A stretch of 64,000 nt of DNA from Hetaerina americana (GCA_022747635.1 JAKTNV010000005.1:89605469-89669468); one strand, 5' to 3'. Counted from the stretch's first letter, positions 35,471 to 47,284 are shown. Notes: generated by a model from the sequence alone, not told the origin. Numbers and translations: made by a program.

Positions 35471-37846
35471 CTTCCCTTATTTTTTCGAATCAATTTCCAG
35501 AAGAGTTTTTGATTGATCATTTTGTATTTTTTTTGTTTATCTCCCTCGCCGAGACGCTGGTGTTTTTTTATGTGATTTATCGTTTCGAATGCATCTTGAT
35601 TTTCATTCGAATAATTGATTGATTGATTTTAAAGAAAAAAAATATATAGCCGGTGGTAAATTTTACTTAATTTTCCCCTATTTTCAATGACGATTTCTTT
35701 CGATACGTTCCACTGTTCCAAAGGGCCCCAATTATCAGATTGTTTTTTTTTAATATTGCTTTTGATCTTAATATATTTTTAAAAAGTTGGACCATATTTC
35801 TTGATTTTCAGAGAGGCCGTATGAAATCACGCGACGGGTAATTAGATTGCACTAAATCGATTCCGAAATACCGGAAATTACTTTACCTAGCCCTGGAAGG
35901 AGGAGTGTTATTTTTGTTGGAGTGACAGATAATTTGCGCGATTGGGATCTGTGACGTAGGTAACTCTTACGCTTTGCGAAAAAAAATGAATGTATTTGGC
36001 TATAATCCAGGAATCCCTCGTTGGGTCGAAGATAATTGAAATTCCCAAGAAATCAATTTTGGCGCGGGATGGTCTTGGGTAATGAATTGAACCGACTTAA
36101 AAATATTCCATTCTCGTAATTAAGAGCATCGAATTCTCACTTTTTTTTTATGAGAGCTTCGTGGCGCTAGGGAAAATTCTTTCCAATTTTAATTATGAGA
36201 TTTCCTCCCTATTTTCTTGCATAATCTGATTAAATTTATCTCAAAGCAATCAAGGAAAGAGTTGCTTTTAACTTCCATTGCTCCTTCCTCTACGGTTTCT
36301 GAATTCTATGAATCTCTTTGGCGAAGGGATATTGTTTAAGAAAAGTTCGAAGTTTTCGGGAGGAAAGTTCTGCTTGAAAAAAATAGTGATTTCGCAAAAT
36401 TAATTGGAGAAAATGACATTCGAGAAAGATAGAAGGGTAAAACACTAAAAAAGGTTGGTCCCAAACATTGATTTCCTTCAGTGTTTCTTTCTTTATATCA
36501 GTTTAAATAGACACTCAAAAATTCAAATTCACACATCCCAATGTGAACAATTCCCCTATTGTGACGTAAGGAGGTAGCAATAAACCGAATGGAGTTTGAC
36601 ATTTTCCCCTAAGACTGAAATATCTCAAGTCTTTACTCAAAGCTGAAATGCGTCTATTAAACGAATGATAACTTCCTCATGCGAAGTTAACTCGATATGG
36701 AATCGAAGCCTGTTGTCAGCTTCGGATCCGAGGGTGAATGTGTTGGGAGGGTCTTGGTCCAGTTGGATTCCCTCAGCAGTTCAGGTGGCTTGATCTCTGA
36801 TGTTCTGTCTAGGACCAAGAACCATTTTCGTACTTCCATAATGGACCGTTTGCCTACTTTCAGATCCTTCCAAACAGAACCTCTCATGACTATGGCCAAT
36901 ATAAAACCTGTTGGTGTATGTTGCAGATAAAAAGAGGCTTCAAACTACTACGCATAGCATATCTTCGCTTCTAATACGACCACCATCATCTAACGACTGA
37001 TTTTAGGAACGTTTCCGTGTCGAAGAAAAACTTCAAAATGCCCGTAAAAATGCGCTTTTGGTGCAAATGTAATTCAAAAGGAATTTATTGCTTTGCGAAG
37101 TTATGTTTTGTATCTCCTTGGCCAGGCACTTATTTTTGTGAAAATTTTGTTGACAAGGGTGGGAAAGTGTCAGTATGATGACGTGCATCGAGATAGAATA
37201 TTAAAAAAAAAATTCAACGATAATGATACTCTTGCGGAAAAATGTAGAACAATACGAGTATTTGTCGTATTTATTCCATCTTTACAACTCCTCGAAGCTT
37301 ACCCATTGAGATTAGTTCTACAGGGATCATTTCCACTAAGGGTCCAACAGGGTCTCACCACAAGAGAATTAATTAATGGATAAATGTACAAACTACAATG
37401 CAATGCCCCAAATATTACGTACAAAAATAAATTTCACATACAAAACTTTACGCGTCCATCGGGCTTTCTTCGTATACGTCTCTTTTTCTTCCTTCTGACA
37501 ACGTACACTCCATTTTCTGTTTCATTCTCTTCATAAATTAGGAGGTCTGTGAGCGCGAGTGAAGAATGCAATCGAAGGTGATTGGGGGGGACTTTGAAAA
37601 CTTCACTTGTCCTCCCTTCGTATCGCAGGACTGGATTGTATTTTTTAAAATATTTAAAGCCTTTAGAACCATATATCAGTGATTACACGAACCCTTGAAA
37701 AGCAATTACTCATTTAATACTTAAACCCTTGGTTAGCCATAGCGTGAGAGCTAAATTTAAGCTATGAAGAATTCAGCAATAGTGGTTCATGATAAATGTA
37801 CAAGTATCCGACCAGATTTTTAATTATTGTTTTTTGATTGGGAGGG
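35471..37846. other. Unassigned AT-rich DNA
   Basis: No gene recognised. At 36687-36930 both strands have unbroken frames of 70-77 codons without a family motif; this may be old mobile-element debris. Confidence 0.4.
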
Positions 37847-38272
37847 ATTGTGCACTACGAATTTTCTCCAAGACGTCAGAAGATCAACAAAGAATATTTC
37901 GTTGAGGTTCTGGAAAGATTTCGTGATGACGTGAGAAGTAAATGACCGCGTCTCCGGTCAAGCGGTGATTGGCATCTTCACCACGATAACGCGCCAGCGC
38001 ATTCATCGAACGTTGTGCAGCAATTTTTGGCGAAGCACGATATTTTACAGCTTCGCCAGCCTCCGTACAGTCCCGAAAAATAGCTCCCTGCGACTTTTGG
38101 ATGTTCCCAAAATTGAAAATGGCGCTCAAAGGAAAGCGGTTCGACGACATAGAGTAATGCGACGTGCGACCTAAAGGCCATTCCAAAATCTGTGTTCAAG
38201 GACTTCTTTAAGATGTGGAAGCACCGCTGGGAGCGTGTAGTTCAATCAATCGGGGACTACTTCGAAGGATGA
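37847..38272 (+). pseudogene. mariner-D transposase, decayed C-terminal half
   Basis: The frame opens with IVHYEFSPRRQKINKEYF and VEVLERFRDD, then, after a stop, DWHLHHDNAPAHSSNVVQQF and LRQPPYSPEK. These are the second catalytic block (HHDNAPAH) and the start of the third (YSPDLAP, here with the key DLAPCD segment broken by a stop and frameshift). The last part encodes FKDFFKMWKHRWERVV and IGDYFEG, the mariner C terminus. At least three stops or shifts make it non-functional. The N-terminal half and the terminal repeats were not found. Confidence 0.85.
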
Positions 38273-38605
38273 TGCCACGGCCCAGATGAGGAAGATTAGC
38301 ACCAATGAGGAGATATGAACGCAGATCGGATAGCTTTCGGCAGACACGTATTTATGTAGTTAAGCAGGAGCGGAGAACATTTTTTCATCCGTTAATATAT
38401 GGGGAATAATAAGAAATTTTGTCACTCCTTTCAAAATATGTACTCATGCTATTTCAGAGAATCTTTTACGATTTATCCACTAGATGTTTTAGTCTTAATT
38501 TTGTGATATAATTTGTTTTTGAAAGACGTCAACACTTTCAAACAATTATTCAAGTTATATATTCTATTGTTGCAGTCTTCACTTGGTGGATATCAATACT
38601 AAAGA
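38273..38605. other. Unassigned DNA between mariner-D remnant and foldback element
   Basis: Probably includes the 3' UTR of mariner-D, but no terminal repeat was recognised. Confidence 0.35.
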
Positions 38606-38610
38606 GAAAG

Positions 38611-38732
38611 ACTTGTACTTTTCCACAGATTTTATTTCACAACGCGTTTCACCGACTTGCGGCACCTGATGATACCGCAAGTCAGTGAAACGAGTTGTGC
38701 CGCATAATAAAATCCGTGGAAAAGTACAAATC
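38611..38732. repeat. Foldback element, second copy of the 25.2-kb family
   Basis: Outer TTGTACTTTTCCAC pairs with GTGGAAAAGTACAA, and the arms continue through AACGCGTTTCAC and GACTTGCGG to a 12-base loop. The right half contains CTGATGA (38666-38672) and GAAAC (38687-38691), matching the 25.2-kb copy. Arms are about 55 bases with few mismatches. Confidence 0.85.
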
Positions 38733-39415
38733 TTCCTTTTTTCGTATGGATATTTAAGTTATGCTCAAAAATGACGTTAAATAACTTCATAATGTGTGTC
38801 TTTCCACTATAAATGCGTTTTCAGGACAAAGTTTGTGAACCCACCGAGTGGTGAAAATTCTTTTGCTCAGTTGGCGAGTGTTTGGATCGTCCTCGTATAA
38901 TAAACCATAATTTAGATTTTATTGAGACTGGACACACCATTCAATTTCTTCCATGAAAATTATTTTTAACGCATTGCGGTTGAGTTACGCCGATTTGCAC
39001 CGCGAATCGCATGCAAACATCTACTTATATAAAGTACGTAATCACTTCTCATTAATGAGCCTATTTTAATTTCTCTTTTTGACGAATCATCTCACAGAGA
39101 TTTTTGAGGCCAAAACAGCGCGTTTTAAGTGATTATAAAGAAATGTAACCTCTAACAAGTATTTACTGCTTAATTGATATTCTGCATAACGAGATTCCAT
39201 GGTTCGAATGTGTTTTAAAAACATTATTTCGCAATGAGCTTTTGACAGGCTTTCAAAGGCAACTCCCTCATTATGCTCATTAATATGGGAATAACAATTT
39301 CATGGCGTTTCCATTTGATTCATTGATCGATCAGTTGTTCAAGGGCTTGACGTCCGTTTAAAATGTTGCCGCCTGGCTAATTAGGTTGATGGACTCTTGA
39401 TTGTGACTGATGAAA
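38733..39415. other. Unassigned AT-rich DNA
   Basis: No feature recognised. Confidence 0.4.
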
Positions 39416-39570
39416 AACCATTGCAGTGCGAATCTCCCCCACCCTACCCCCTGCCCCCCATGTCCCCCCACCCGCTCTCGCCCCCTTGGGCGATGACTCG
39501 AATTTGACTGCCATGTGGGGGGAATGAATGGTGGATGGGTCGGTGGGGGGGGGGAGGGAGGAAGAAAAAA
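39416..39570. other. C-rich then G-rich block
   Basis: C-runs at 39436-39484 and G-runs at 39543-39560 on the plus strand. ORFs here are low complexity. Confidence 0.5.
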
Positions 39571-40177
39571 ATAGCGAAGCAATGCATAGACAATATGTCA
39601 AAAGATTGGTAAATATGGCGGCATTTTCGCGTTTGTTTCAGTTTTAATCGGCTCAATTTCCCATGCAGTGGGGAAATATTAGAGGAGGAGGAGTCTGAAA
39701 AATCATCACCCGTTGCTACAATGGGATGAATTTGCCTGTTTACTGCCAACGACGCCGTTTTATTCCATGAAACTAGTAAAATTCTAAATCACTATCCCGT
39801 TTTCAAGGAAGCAAAATGGTTTTGCGAACAAAAAGAATAAAAACGGATTATTACCACCGAATGGAAAACTAAATAAAGGCCGGACATGAGGAATCTCCCT
39901 ATTTTACGGCTGATGAGTATTGCACACAGAGAATAGTTCCGACTCATATCAATTTTTTAGTCATTTTTTTATTTGGAGCTAAATGAAATTAGACTTTTTT
40001 GAATATCCTTGAAGTGTTTTAAAAAGTAAAAACTAGAAACTTTAGTCATTCTTTCATTCTTAGGGGTATATCATGGAACGTGGTAATGTTTTTTCTTAAT
40101 TTGAATATGGTAAATATTTAATGTACTTCAAACAGTATCGAACACAGGATGTATCAAATGTAAAGGATTGGTATTTC

Positions 40178-40179
<2 letters not shown>
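39571..40179. other. Unassigned AT-rich DNA
   Basis: No feature recognised. Confidence 0.4.

Positions 40180-40223
<44 letters not shown>
40180..40223. repeat. (AT)n microsatellite
   Basis: Uninterrupted AT, close to the 3' side of LINE-C. Confidence 0.95.
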
Positions 40224-40225
<2 letters not shown>

Positions 40226-40244
40226 GGTAATCTACCCGTTAAGG

Positions 40245-40662
40245 TAGGTTTTTTGATGGACAAAATTACTCATTCAACAAATTGTGGCCCCTAGAAAAAC
40301 ACAACACCCCACTCTGCATCATGTCTCTCTTCATCTCTAACTACTTTCTTCCTCCCTTCAACCCGTCCAACATCCCTATCCTGTTCCTTCCCTTTCCTCG
40401 TTTGCCCAACATTCTCCCCTCAATCACAGTCTTCAACATCCCACTGCCGGTCAGTACACACTTCCTGCCTCCAAAGGATTTCTCTCAACAAACCCCTCTC
40501 TTCGCCCACCATAGCAAGTACTTCCTCATTTTTTTCTTCTCTGTCCATTTCACCTTCTCCATTCCTCTCCCACCTTCTCCCACATTTCAAAAGCCTCCAG
40601 TCGACGTCTTTCCTCCTGCTTCAATGACCACGTTTCTGCGCCGCACATAGCTACGCTCCATA
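40245..40662 (-). pseudogene. LINE-C ORF C-terminal region
   Basis: Directly beyond the SINE tail, the minus strand reads KTLIWSVAMCGAETWSLKQE, a block that follows the RT palm in this kind of LINE (VKTLVWSVA.YGAETWTL). After frameshifts come LLWWAKRG and ERR-like pieces, GKRGKGRNRIGMLDGL and EMKRDMMQSG, the usual C-terminal end. Several stops and shifts are present. The palm segment that should precede it is missing. Confidence 0.7.
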
Positions 40663-40665
40663 TCA

Positions 40666-40872
40666 AAGTTTTTATTTTATTTTATTCATTTATTCAGTAT
40701 TAGACCGGAAACAGCACATTTTGACATTCCCATCGAACTATTAACAACGATAACAATGGTCACATTTACAAACACCCAAGCCCTAGATGGAGGGAATTTC
40801 ACCCAGGCGGGAAACGAACCCGCCACCCTTGGAATGGCAGACGAGGACGTTACCCCGCCACCACTCGAGTTC
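40666..40872 (-). mobile_element. SINE-4 (tRNA-derived) inside LINE-C
   Basis: The minus strand begins GAGTGGTGGCGGGGTAACGT and has a degraded B box in GGCGGGTTCGTTTCCCGCC, whose flanks form the T-arm stem. The body ends in an A-rich tail built of AATAAA/ATAAA units. This is the standard layout of a tRNA-type SINE. No flanking target duplication is visible, consistent with a deletion of LINE sequence at the insertion site. Confidence 0.8.
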
Positions 40873-41722
40873 TTCCCATGCCTCTTTAATCATTTCCTCT
40901 GCATACAGGTTGAACAGCAACGGTGATAATGGGCAACCCTGCCTTACACCTCTTCCTAACACTGCCCAACCGGACTCCCCGTTCCCCACTCGTACCTGAG
41001 CAGTCTGAGACATGTACAGGTTGCGGATTAGCCTCCTTTCCCTCCAATCTATTCCTATTTTCTGCAGAATACTCATTAGTTTTTTCCAATTCACTCTAAC
41101 AAACGCTTTTTCGAAATCTACGAAACAGGCAAATACCTGGTTGTGTTCTATATTCCTCTCGATTAATAATCTCATTACTGCAATGGCATCACGGGTGCCT
41201 CTCCTCTTTCTAAACCCAAACTGATCATCCCCTAAGTAATCATTTGCCCTACTCTCTATCCTTTTGTTTATGATCCTGAGAACAACTTTAGCTGCGTGGG
41301 ATATCAAACTTATCGTCCTGTAGTCCTCACATGATGTAGCCTATACCTTTTTCGGAATAGGAACTAAAACTGATCTCACAAAGTCTCCCGGCCAGATTCC
41401 TTCCTCATAAATTATACGAATCAGCCCATATAGCCTCTTCCTCCCACATTTTCCTAAACATTTCAATAGTTCCGCGGGAATGTTATCCACCCCCACAGCC
41501 TTATTCAGTTTCATCTCCCTTAATGCCCTTTCTATCTCATCGTCGAGTATGCCTGGACCTAAGCTATCTTCCTCTACGTCATATTCTTTTTCAATGTCTA
41601 ACTTTGTTGGTCTAAGTTCTTTACTATACAGTTCTTCTATATATTCCTTCCATCACTCTTGGATTTTTCCTGCGTCAACTATTACCTTACCCACCTTATC
41701 TCTAACTGTTAGCATAGATTAT
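40873..41722 (-). pseudogene. LINE-C reverse transcriptase, fingers and palm part
   Basis: Reading leftwards, the frame starts with a segment before the RT domain (RPTKLDIEKEYDVEEDS, then ALREMKLNKAVGVDNIPAELL), continues with DYRTISLISHAAKVVLRIIN, then QFGFRKRRGTRDAI, FACFVDFEKAFVRVNW (motif A with its first Asp intact; the second Asp is replaced by Val) and GVRQGCPLSPLLFNLY. These are the ordered blocks of LINE reverse transcriptases. Stops interrupt it at about 41341-41343 and 41653. Only the block 40783-41307 remains a long open frame, and its last residues are SINE-encoded. It cannot make active enzyme. Confidence 0.88.
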
Positions 41723-41726
41723 ATAT

Positions 41727-41862
41727 ATATCCGGCACAGGGAAAGGAGCTGGCCCCCCTACCCTGATGTGTGAATTTTCACACGCCGTATAGGGCATAGT
41801 ACTAGGTGATCTCTACCATCACCTACTAAACCGATATTCGGGTTGATTACTGTGTTTATGGT
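41727..41862 (+). mobile_element. SINE-2 copy, 5'-truncated
   Basis: Begins inside the body (CCGGCACAGGGAAAGGAGCT) directly after a short AT run and continues to the SINE-2 3' end (CTACCATCACCTACTAAACC, GGGTTGATTACTGTGTTTAT). The tRNA-like head is absent. A long (AT)n tract follows. Confidence 0.85.
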
Positions 41863-41863
41863 T

Positions 41864-41865
<2 letters not shown>

Positions 41866-41907
<42 letters not shown>

Positions 41908-41928
41908 AAGTTTTTTTATATATATATA
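41866..41928. repeat. (AT)n microsatellite
   Basis: AT tract with TTTATATATA and AAAGTTTTTT interruptions at the 3' end of SINE-2. Confidence 0.9.
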
Positions 41929-42480
41929 AAGTTTGACCAACCTTTTATGGAACCGCAATTGGTTTTTTAGCCTTTATTTTCAGGTAACTGCCAAGGTATT
42001 GCAAAAATGTTGCTCCTTGACCCGTTTATTCATGTCCCTGTGTGCTTATTCACATCTCCACATGCACTAATTGCAATAAAATGAAATATTACATCTTAAT
42101 ACCTCCTAAGATATTCCGTGTGCGTCTCAGTTCTTATGATCCTCACAAATTCCATTAAAACCGGAAACCACATTTTCCCTCACCCAAAGCGTTCATTTGA
42201 GGAAACACTTAAGTGAAGATAAAGCACTCCCTAATAGTAGATATACCCGTTTTTGTATTTCCAACATCTTCAGCGATTTTCTCTATTCCTACTTCGGTCC
42301 ATCGAACTCCTTCATCCCTTCCATTAAACGTCCGCAACTCATTCTCAATCATTCCCATTCCCACCACCTTCCGTTTTCATTGGAAAGGACGCAAAGATGG
42401 ACAACATCCATCAAAGGAGTTGACTGCAAGCGACGTAATTGGCTCCGCATACATCTCATCCTCTCTATGGTTGGCTATAG
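41929..42480. other. Unassigned DNA
   Basis: No gene recognised. Confidence 0.4.
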
Positions 42481-42564
42481 CGAGGCCACGCCTCCGCCCC
42501 GTCTCCTCTTCGCCCCCCTCAGTCCTCCCTCACTACGTTGTTTGTGTGTCTATATATCTCCATC

Positions 42565-42604
<40 letters not shown>

Positions 42605-43540
42605 ATAGTATTTATTCGCACAGGCATATATTATTCCCATCCATCCCTCTCCGATGTGCCTCCAACCCTCCCCGTCCTGTGTCCGCGTTCATACGTCCCC
42701 CCATCCCCCCCAATTATCTCCCGTCGCCTTCCACGCAGCCCACCCACCCTGGGCCCACAGCAACGGATTCATCTCCCAGAAAACGAACGCCTCCTCGTCC
42801 CCCCCCCTCACATACCTCGATCTCATTTACGCACGCACTCCCCACCGTCGCAAAACCACGCTCTCGGTCCCCCACTCTCGTACGCCGCCCCACGCCCCCA
42901 GGATCCTCCCCCTTCCCAATTGCACCTTCCCCCCTCCCGCCCCTCTATACACATCTCGCTTGCCCCCCCCCCCCCACAACCCCGCCTCCTCACTTCTTCA
43001 CCTTCACTGAAACTCACCCCCCCTCCCAACCCCTCCCACCCCACGCAACCATCCTCGAACGGGGGCGAGCTGCACACCCTTCCCCACCCTGCCGCACCTT
43101 TCGCCAGATCCCCCCTTCCAATCATCCCCTCTCCCCCACCCCCCATCTCCCCGCAAACCCTGCTCTCATCGCTCGGAAAATCCCCACTCCCGTACGTGAT
43201 AGTCATTTGTTTCGCATTACGCGCCGGCGGGACGAGGCGTCAAAATAATTGAAATACGAAAAGCCGTCCCTCAAACCTTCTCCCCCGCCCCCTCCCGTCC
43301 TCTCCCCTGCCTGCCAACCAGCCTGACTCCCCACTCCCCCTCCCGTCACTCTCCCTCCCATTAAATCTCTCCACCCTACCTAACCCACCCCCTCTCTGTC
43401 ACTCCCCCCACCCCCTCCTCACGTCTTCTTCTCCGTTTCGTGCACCACCACCCCCCTTCACCCGCTCCCCTCCCCCCCTCCCTGCCTCCCACCCTTTGTG
43501 TCCGCAGTAGCCAATCACGACTGCCCCGACCCAAATCTTC
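42481..43540. other. Extreme polypyrimidine (C-rich) block
   Basis: About 1 kb in which the plus strand is dominated by C and CT runs (for example 42799-42806, 42964-42975). A 351-codon plus-strand frame (42197-43252) and several overlapping frames encode Pro/Ser/Thr/His repeats and are attributed to composition. An (AT)n tract at 42568-42605 interrupts it. Confidence 0.7.
42568..42605. repeat. (AT)n microsatellite
   Basis: AT tract ending in a short GT run. Confidence 0.95.
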
Positions 43541-43558
43541 ATGTTTTATTTTTATACA

Positions 43559-43613
43559 TATATATATATATATATATCATATATATATATATATATATAT
43601 ATATCATATATAT

Positions 43614-43668
<55 letters not shown>

Positions 43669-43686
43669 TATATATATCATATATAT

Positions 43687-43781
<95 letters not shown>
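43559..43781. repeat. (AT)n microsatellite with regular CAT interruptions
   Basis: At about 223 bases this is the longest tract in the window. Single C insertions (ATATATCATATAT) recur at short intervals in the first half; the second half is pure AT. Confidence 0.97.
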
Positions 43782-43784
<3 letters not shown>

Positions 43785-44994
43785 CCTTGAAACTTCCGTG
43801 CGTGCAATGTTCAGGCCGTTACCTGCATACCTATGGATCAATTCATTGTACCGAGGATGGGAATTAGTTTTACCCGTGTAATACTCTTCGCAAGCATTTT
43901 TTTACATCCTCAGCGCCGTGAGCAGTGTCGGAGGGGAAAATCTGAATCACAAGGAATGTTTTTGTATATCTGTCGCCATTTTCATTCCTGAGTTTATTAT
44001 TTACTATCGGGAAATCGAGATATTTGAGTTTTGCATGGTAATGTTATACCGAAACCATATTTCTCCCAATCTATATATTTTTCTCGTTTCTTTTTCCATC
44101 TACTCATATTTCGATTCGTCTCTCTCCTTTGTGTCAAAAATGTTTACTAATGCGCCGTCTTTTCATTTATTTGCAACAGCAACTTTTCTTTTTCATTTAG
44201 ATAAATGAGTCAAGGAAGTTCTCAATGAAATAAAAGCCTATATCAGAACTATAGGCTGGAAGAATTGGAATTATTTATCCACACGAAATATCTCTCTCTT
44301 CGAAAATGACTTATTATGTGCCATAACATATATTTATCGTGTTGCACAATTGGTGAGCCGCTATTGGTAACCGTACGTTACTCAATATTGGAAGATGTAC
44401 TTGATGCTTTCGTGATGGCCAGACGTTCCCTCGTCCTTGGCATTATAGCGTAGAACCGCCTTCCTTCCAAAAGACAAAGGCCACATAGACTTACAGCTAC
44501 GATGTTGAGAGAAGTCTCGAGGAAAAAAAGTTCACTACCACGCTCTGATGCCATCTGGGCAAATGTTTCCTCACATTGAAGCGATTTCGAGGCCGTTTCT
44601 CTTCGACTGTTTGAGATCAACTAAAACATTAAGGAACGCAATTTAACTTGGAGGAGTTTTTATGGTAGGCGACCGACTCCTGAGGTCATTTGCGAACTTA
44701 ACTTTGTGTGGGGCATATGGAGCATAGGGACATGGCCTTACACATTACACTTTAATAACTTAACGTGATTCGGAGGATGGCCCATGCTCATCTTTTAAGA
44801 CGAAGACGTTGCCCAATCAGGGTTGGGAACGTGTCCGTCTTAAGTTCTCCAGTCACGTGCGATCGTAGATCGTATCCGCAGCACCACGAGTGACTAACTA
44901 TCACCTGAAGCAATCAATGTAAGCGAACGACGTCAACCATCGAGAGAAACATTGAATCAATCAATCTCTGGATTTCAAATGCGAAGCCTTCTAC
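43782..44994. other. Unassigned DNA
   Basis: No gene recognised. A minus-strand frame at 44378-44620 encodes 80 non-repetitive residues after a possible acceptor (CTCAAACAG), but it has no known motif. Confidence 0.4.
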
Positions 44995-45260
44995 AACTAC
45001 ATCTACATAATACCCCGCAAGCCGCCGAAAGGGCGTGTGGCGGGGGGTATTAGGACATCACCCGTAAAAAGGAACAATACCACCTGCAAAATCAACACAA
45101 ATACATGAAAAGCTATGCCCACAGTGGCGTGTATATTGATGCAAAAAATCCCTTCATTCCATACTCATACAACACATACACCATCATTCAACCAACAATT
45201 GCACCCCAGGATGCAGTATGGAATATTTGTTGACTTCCTTATTAGTTGACGGAGGAGAGG
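44995..45260 (-). mobile_element. LINE-A 3' UTR and terminal hairpin, minus orientation
   Basis: On the minus strand the sequence runs GGGGTGCAATTGTTGG, GAATGAAGGGATTTTTTGCA, GGTGATGTCCTAATACCCCC, then the hairpin (45013-45047) and TATTATGTAGATGTAG. It aligns over its length with 55.0-55.26 kb. Only 3' UTR is present, as expected from 5' truncation. Confidence 0.8.
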
Positions 45261-45360
45261 AGAAATTCTTGCTGATTGACAGTATATGGAATATACACGC
45301 ATGAGTCACCTTGGGCGAGAATTTGAACTCACTTTATGCCCAAGTTGAGTTCTTTAAGAT
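45261..45360. other. Short unassigned spacer
   Basis: No feature recognised. Confidence 0.3.
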
Positions 45361-45960
45361 CCGATCCCCCGGTATCCGATGGCCCTAATTCCGAATTCAC
45401 TGCGCGTGCTCGCGGTCGCTTTGAATTTATCTCACTTTCGCTTCACCCGACGAAGATGCCCTCTCTTCGGGATTGTCGATTGAGGAGGCCCTGGCGTCTC
45501 GCCCCTGTTCCCCTCTCTATCCTTCCCTTCCCTCCTTCATTCCCACGTCTCTCGCCCCTATTCCATTCCCTCTCCCCCGTTCCCCTCCGCCCGCTGCCAT
45601 TCTACATCATCCGTCCACTCCTTTTTTCCGCCGAGTCATTCCATTGCGCCCTCCTGCGCTTCGCTTGTTTTATTCCACATCGTTCCGGACGCTCCCCTCC
45701 CCCTTACCCTACCAACCGTGTCCCCCCACCCCTCCCTGGCCCATAATCCAATCGGAGCGGGGGAACGGGAGTAGGGAGGGGTTGGGGAGGGGAGTGTGGT
45801 TCGCTTGCTTCATATTTGTTCGTTTTTTCGACTTCATTCTCCACCTTTTTGTTCGATTCCATATCGAGGCTTTTTCTTTTTTTATTATCACCGCCCGCCT
45901 CCGGCCGGTTTTCCCTTTAATCTGATTGTTTCCTCGAAAAAATTTAAACATAGTCTACGG
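45361..45960. other. GC-rich block, mostly C-rich
   Basis: C/T-rich from 45500 to 45740 with CpGs, then a short G-rich stretch at 45755-45800. The ORFs present are Pro/Leu/Ser-rich and not convincing. Confidence 0.5.
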
Positions 45961-47284
45961 GGAATATCGCGAAGAAAACCGAGGGACACCGCGCCATGTA
46001 ACGACGCACAAAGCCGGATTTCGGGGAAATTGGAATCCGCTGTGATTTCTTATTCCGTGTGTGTGCTCCCGGTTAAATGGGATCGACTGGAATCGTTCAG
46101 TTTTTTGGTTCCGATGTGAAATAATGTTTTCATACGATGGGGCGAGCGCGTGTATTACGGCATTGATATCACATACATTTTTTGGGAAGTGGAAAAGATT
46201 TTTGCCGCGAGGATACACTTTATTCTGTCGATGGAGGCCGTTTTACCTTGTTTAGCAATCATATCCTCTCGGCATTATGTCCCTTTGGCGGAGGGATCAC
46301 TGTTGAGATGTCTTTTAAAAGAGAACTTATGATGTGACCGTCTTTCTTATTGTATAGGAAAGTTTGAAAAAATTCTCATTGAATTCAAATGAACAACGGA
46401 ACATTAACAAGGTGGTAATCGGTTAAATACGTCATGTTCCTCGTTGAAAAAAATGAAATCGGCACCTTTGCCTGGGGATAATATGACCTTACAGAACAAT
46501 TGTTTTGTGTACTTATTAAACACAACTTGTTTAGTGTACTCCGGACTATTTGTAAAAACGCTAAACTTTTGACTTCCAGCGTGTTAAAAATATGCTGTCT
46601 ACGCCTACGGAGGGAGAAGACAGCGTGTATAGTTCATTGTATGTATCGGAATTGATATTTTTCACATGTTCTTCGACTCAGTACATGGATGACTTAATTT
46701 GATAGCAACCTTACTTGCCGTATTTCCTTTGGGGTTACGTAAAGGTCCCAAAACAAGTATGCTTTTTGTTTCGTTATTTTCAATTTAATATCGGCTTGCA
46801 ATTGAAATATTATTTATATCATCATCGTATTAAAATATATTACGCTGAAATTACGAGTAAGTTTGTACTTAAGTCACGATAAATTACGAGCTCGTATGTA
46901 AGTATACAATTGCCATGTGCTGATAATTTCCAATTATGGACTCAGAACTTACCTTGTATTCAAACTGTGAAAATAGACCGTGAAGCTACTATTTCCTCCA
47001 GGGCGAATTCAGCGATCTCTATATTTTTCAGAATGGCAGGCAATTGAAATGGGATCTAAAATATTTTTAATATTGCTGGCGATGGATGAAATGAGTCCTT
47101 AGTGATTTATTTGGACTCACCCGAGTACAAAATGTCTGCATTAACTACTCTTCACATTGGCAGACGCAATTTCAGGGAAAGAAAATCGGCAAATGTAATT
47201 TTTGTCCTTTTTCTAAAGAAGTTCGCCTCAATTTTTTAGGTGTTCAAACGGTTAGGTTTTCGTTACATGTATTTGATTATTTCT
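45961..47284. other. Unassigned DNA
   Basis: No gene, RNA or repeat recognised. Confidence 0.45.

Larger units (their letters stand above)
40240..41722 (-). mobile_element. LINE-C, broken non-LTR retrotransposon interrupted by a SINE
   Basis: Minus-strand frames encode reverse-transcriptase sequence at 40873-41722 and the C-terminal end of the same kind of ORF at about 40245-40662. Between them sits a tRNA-type SINE (40666-40872). The parts flanking the SINE are not contiguous in the expected protein: roughly 150 residues, including the catalytic ADD block, are missing. The insertion therefore coincided with, or was followed by, a deletion. The 5' side ends at a short AT tract next to a SINE-2 copy. 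Clade is not assigned. Confidence 0.85.

Noticed and set aside
36687..36930. Open frames on both strands (70 and 77 codons)
   Set aside because: Composition is protein-like, but no motif, splice site pair or repeat partner could be found to choose a strand or function.
42197..43252. Long plus-strand ORF (351 codons) rich in Pro, Ser, Thr and His
   Set aside because: It lies in a C/T-dominated block where stop codons are rare, and overlapping frames of similar length exist. No domain is visible and it even reads through an (AT)n tract.
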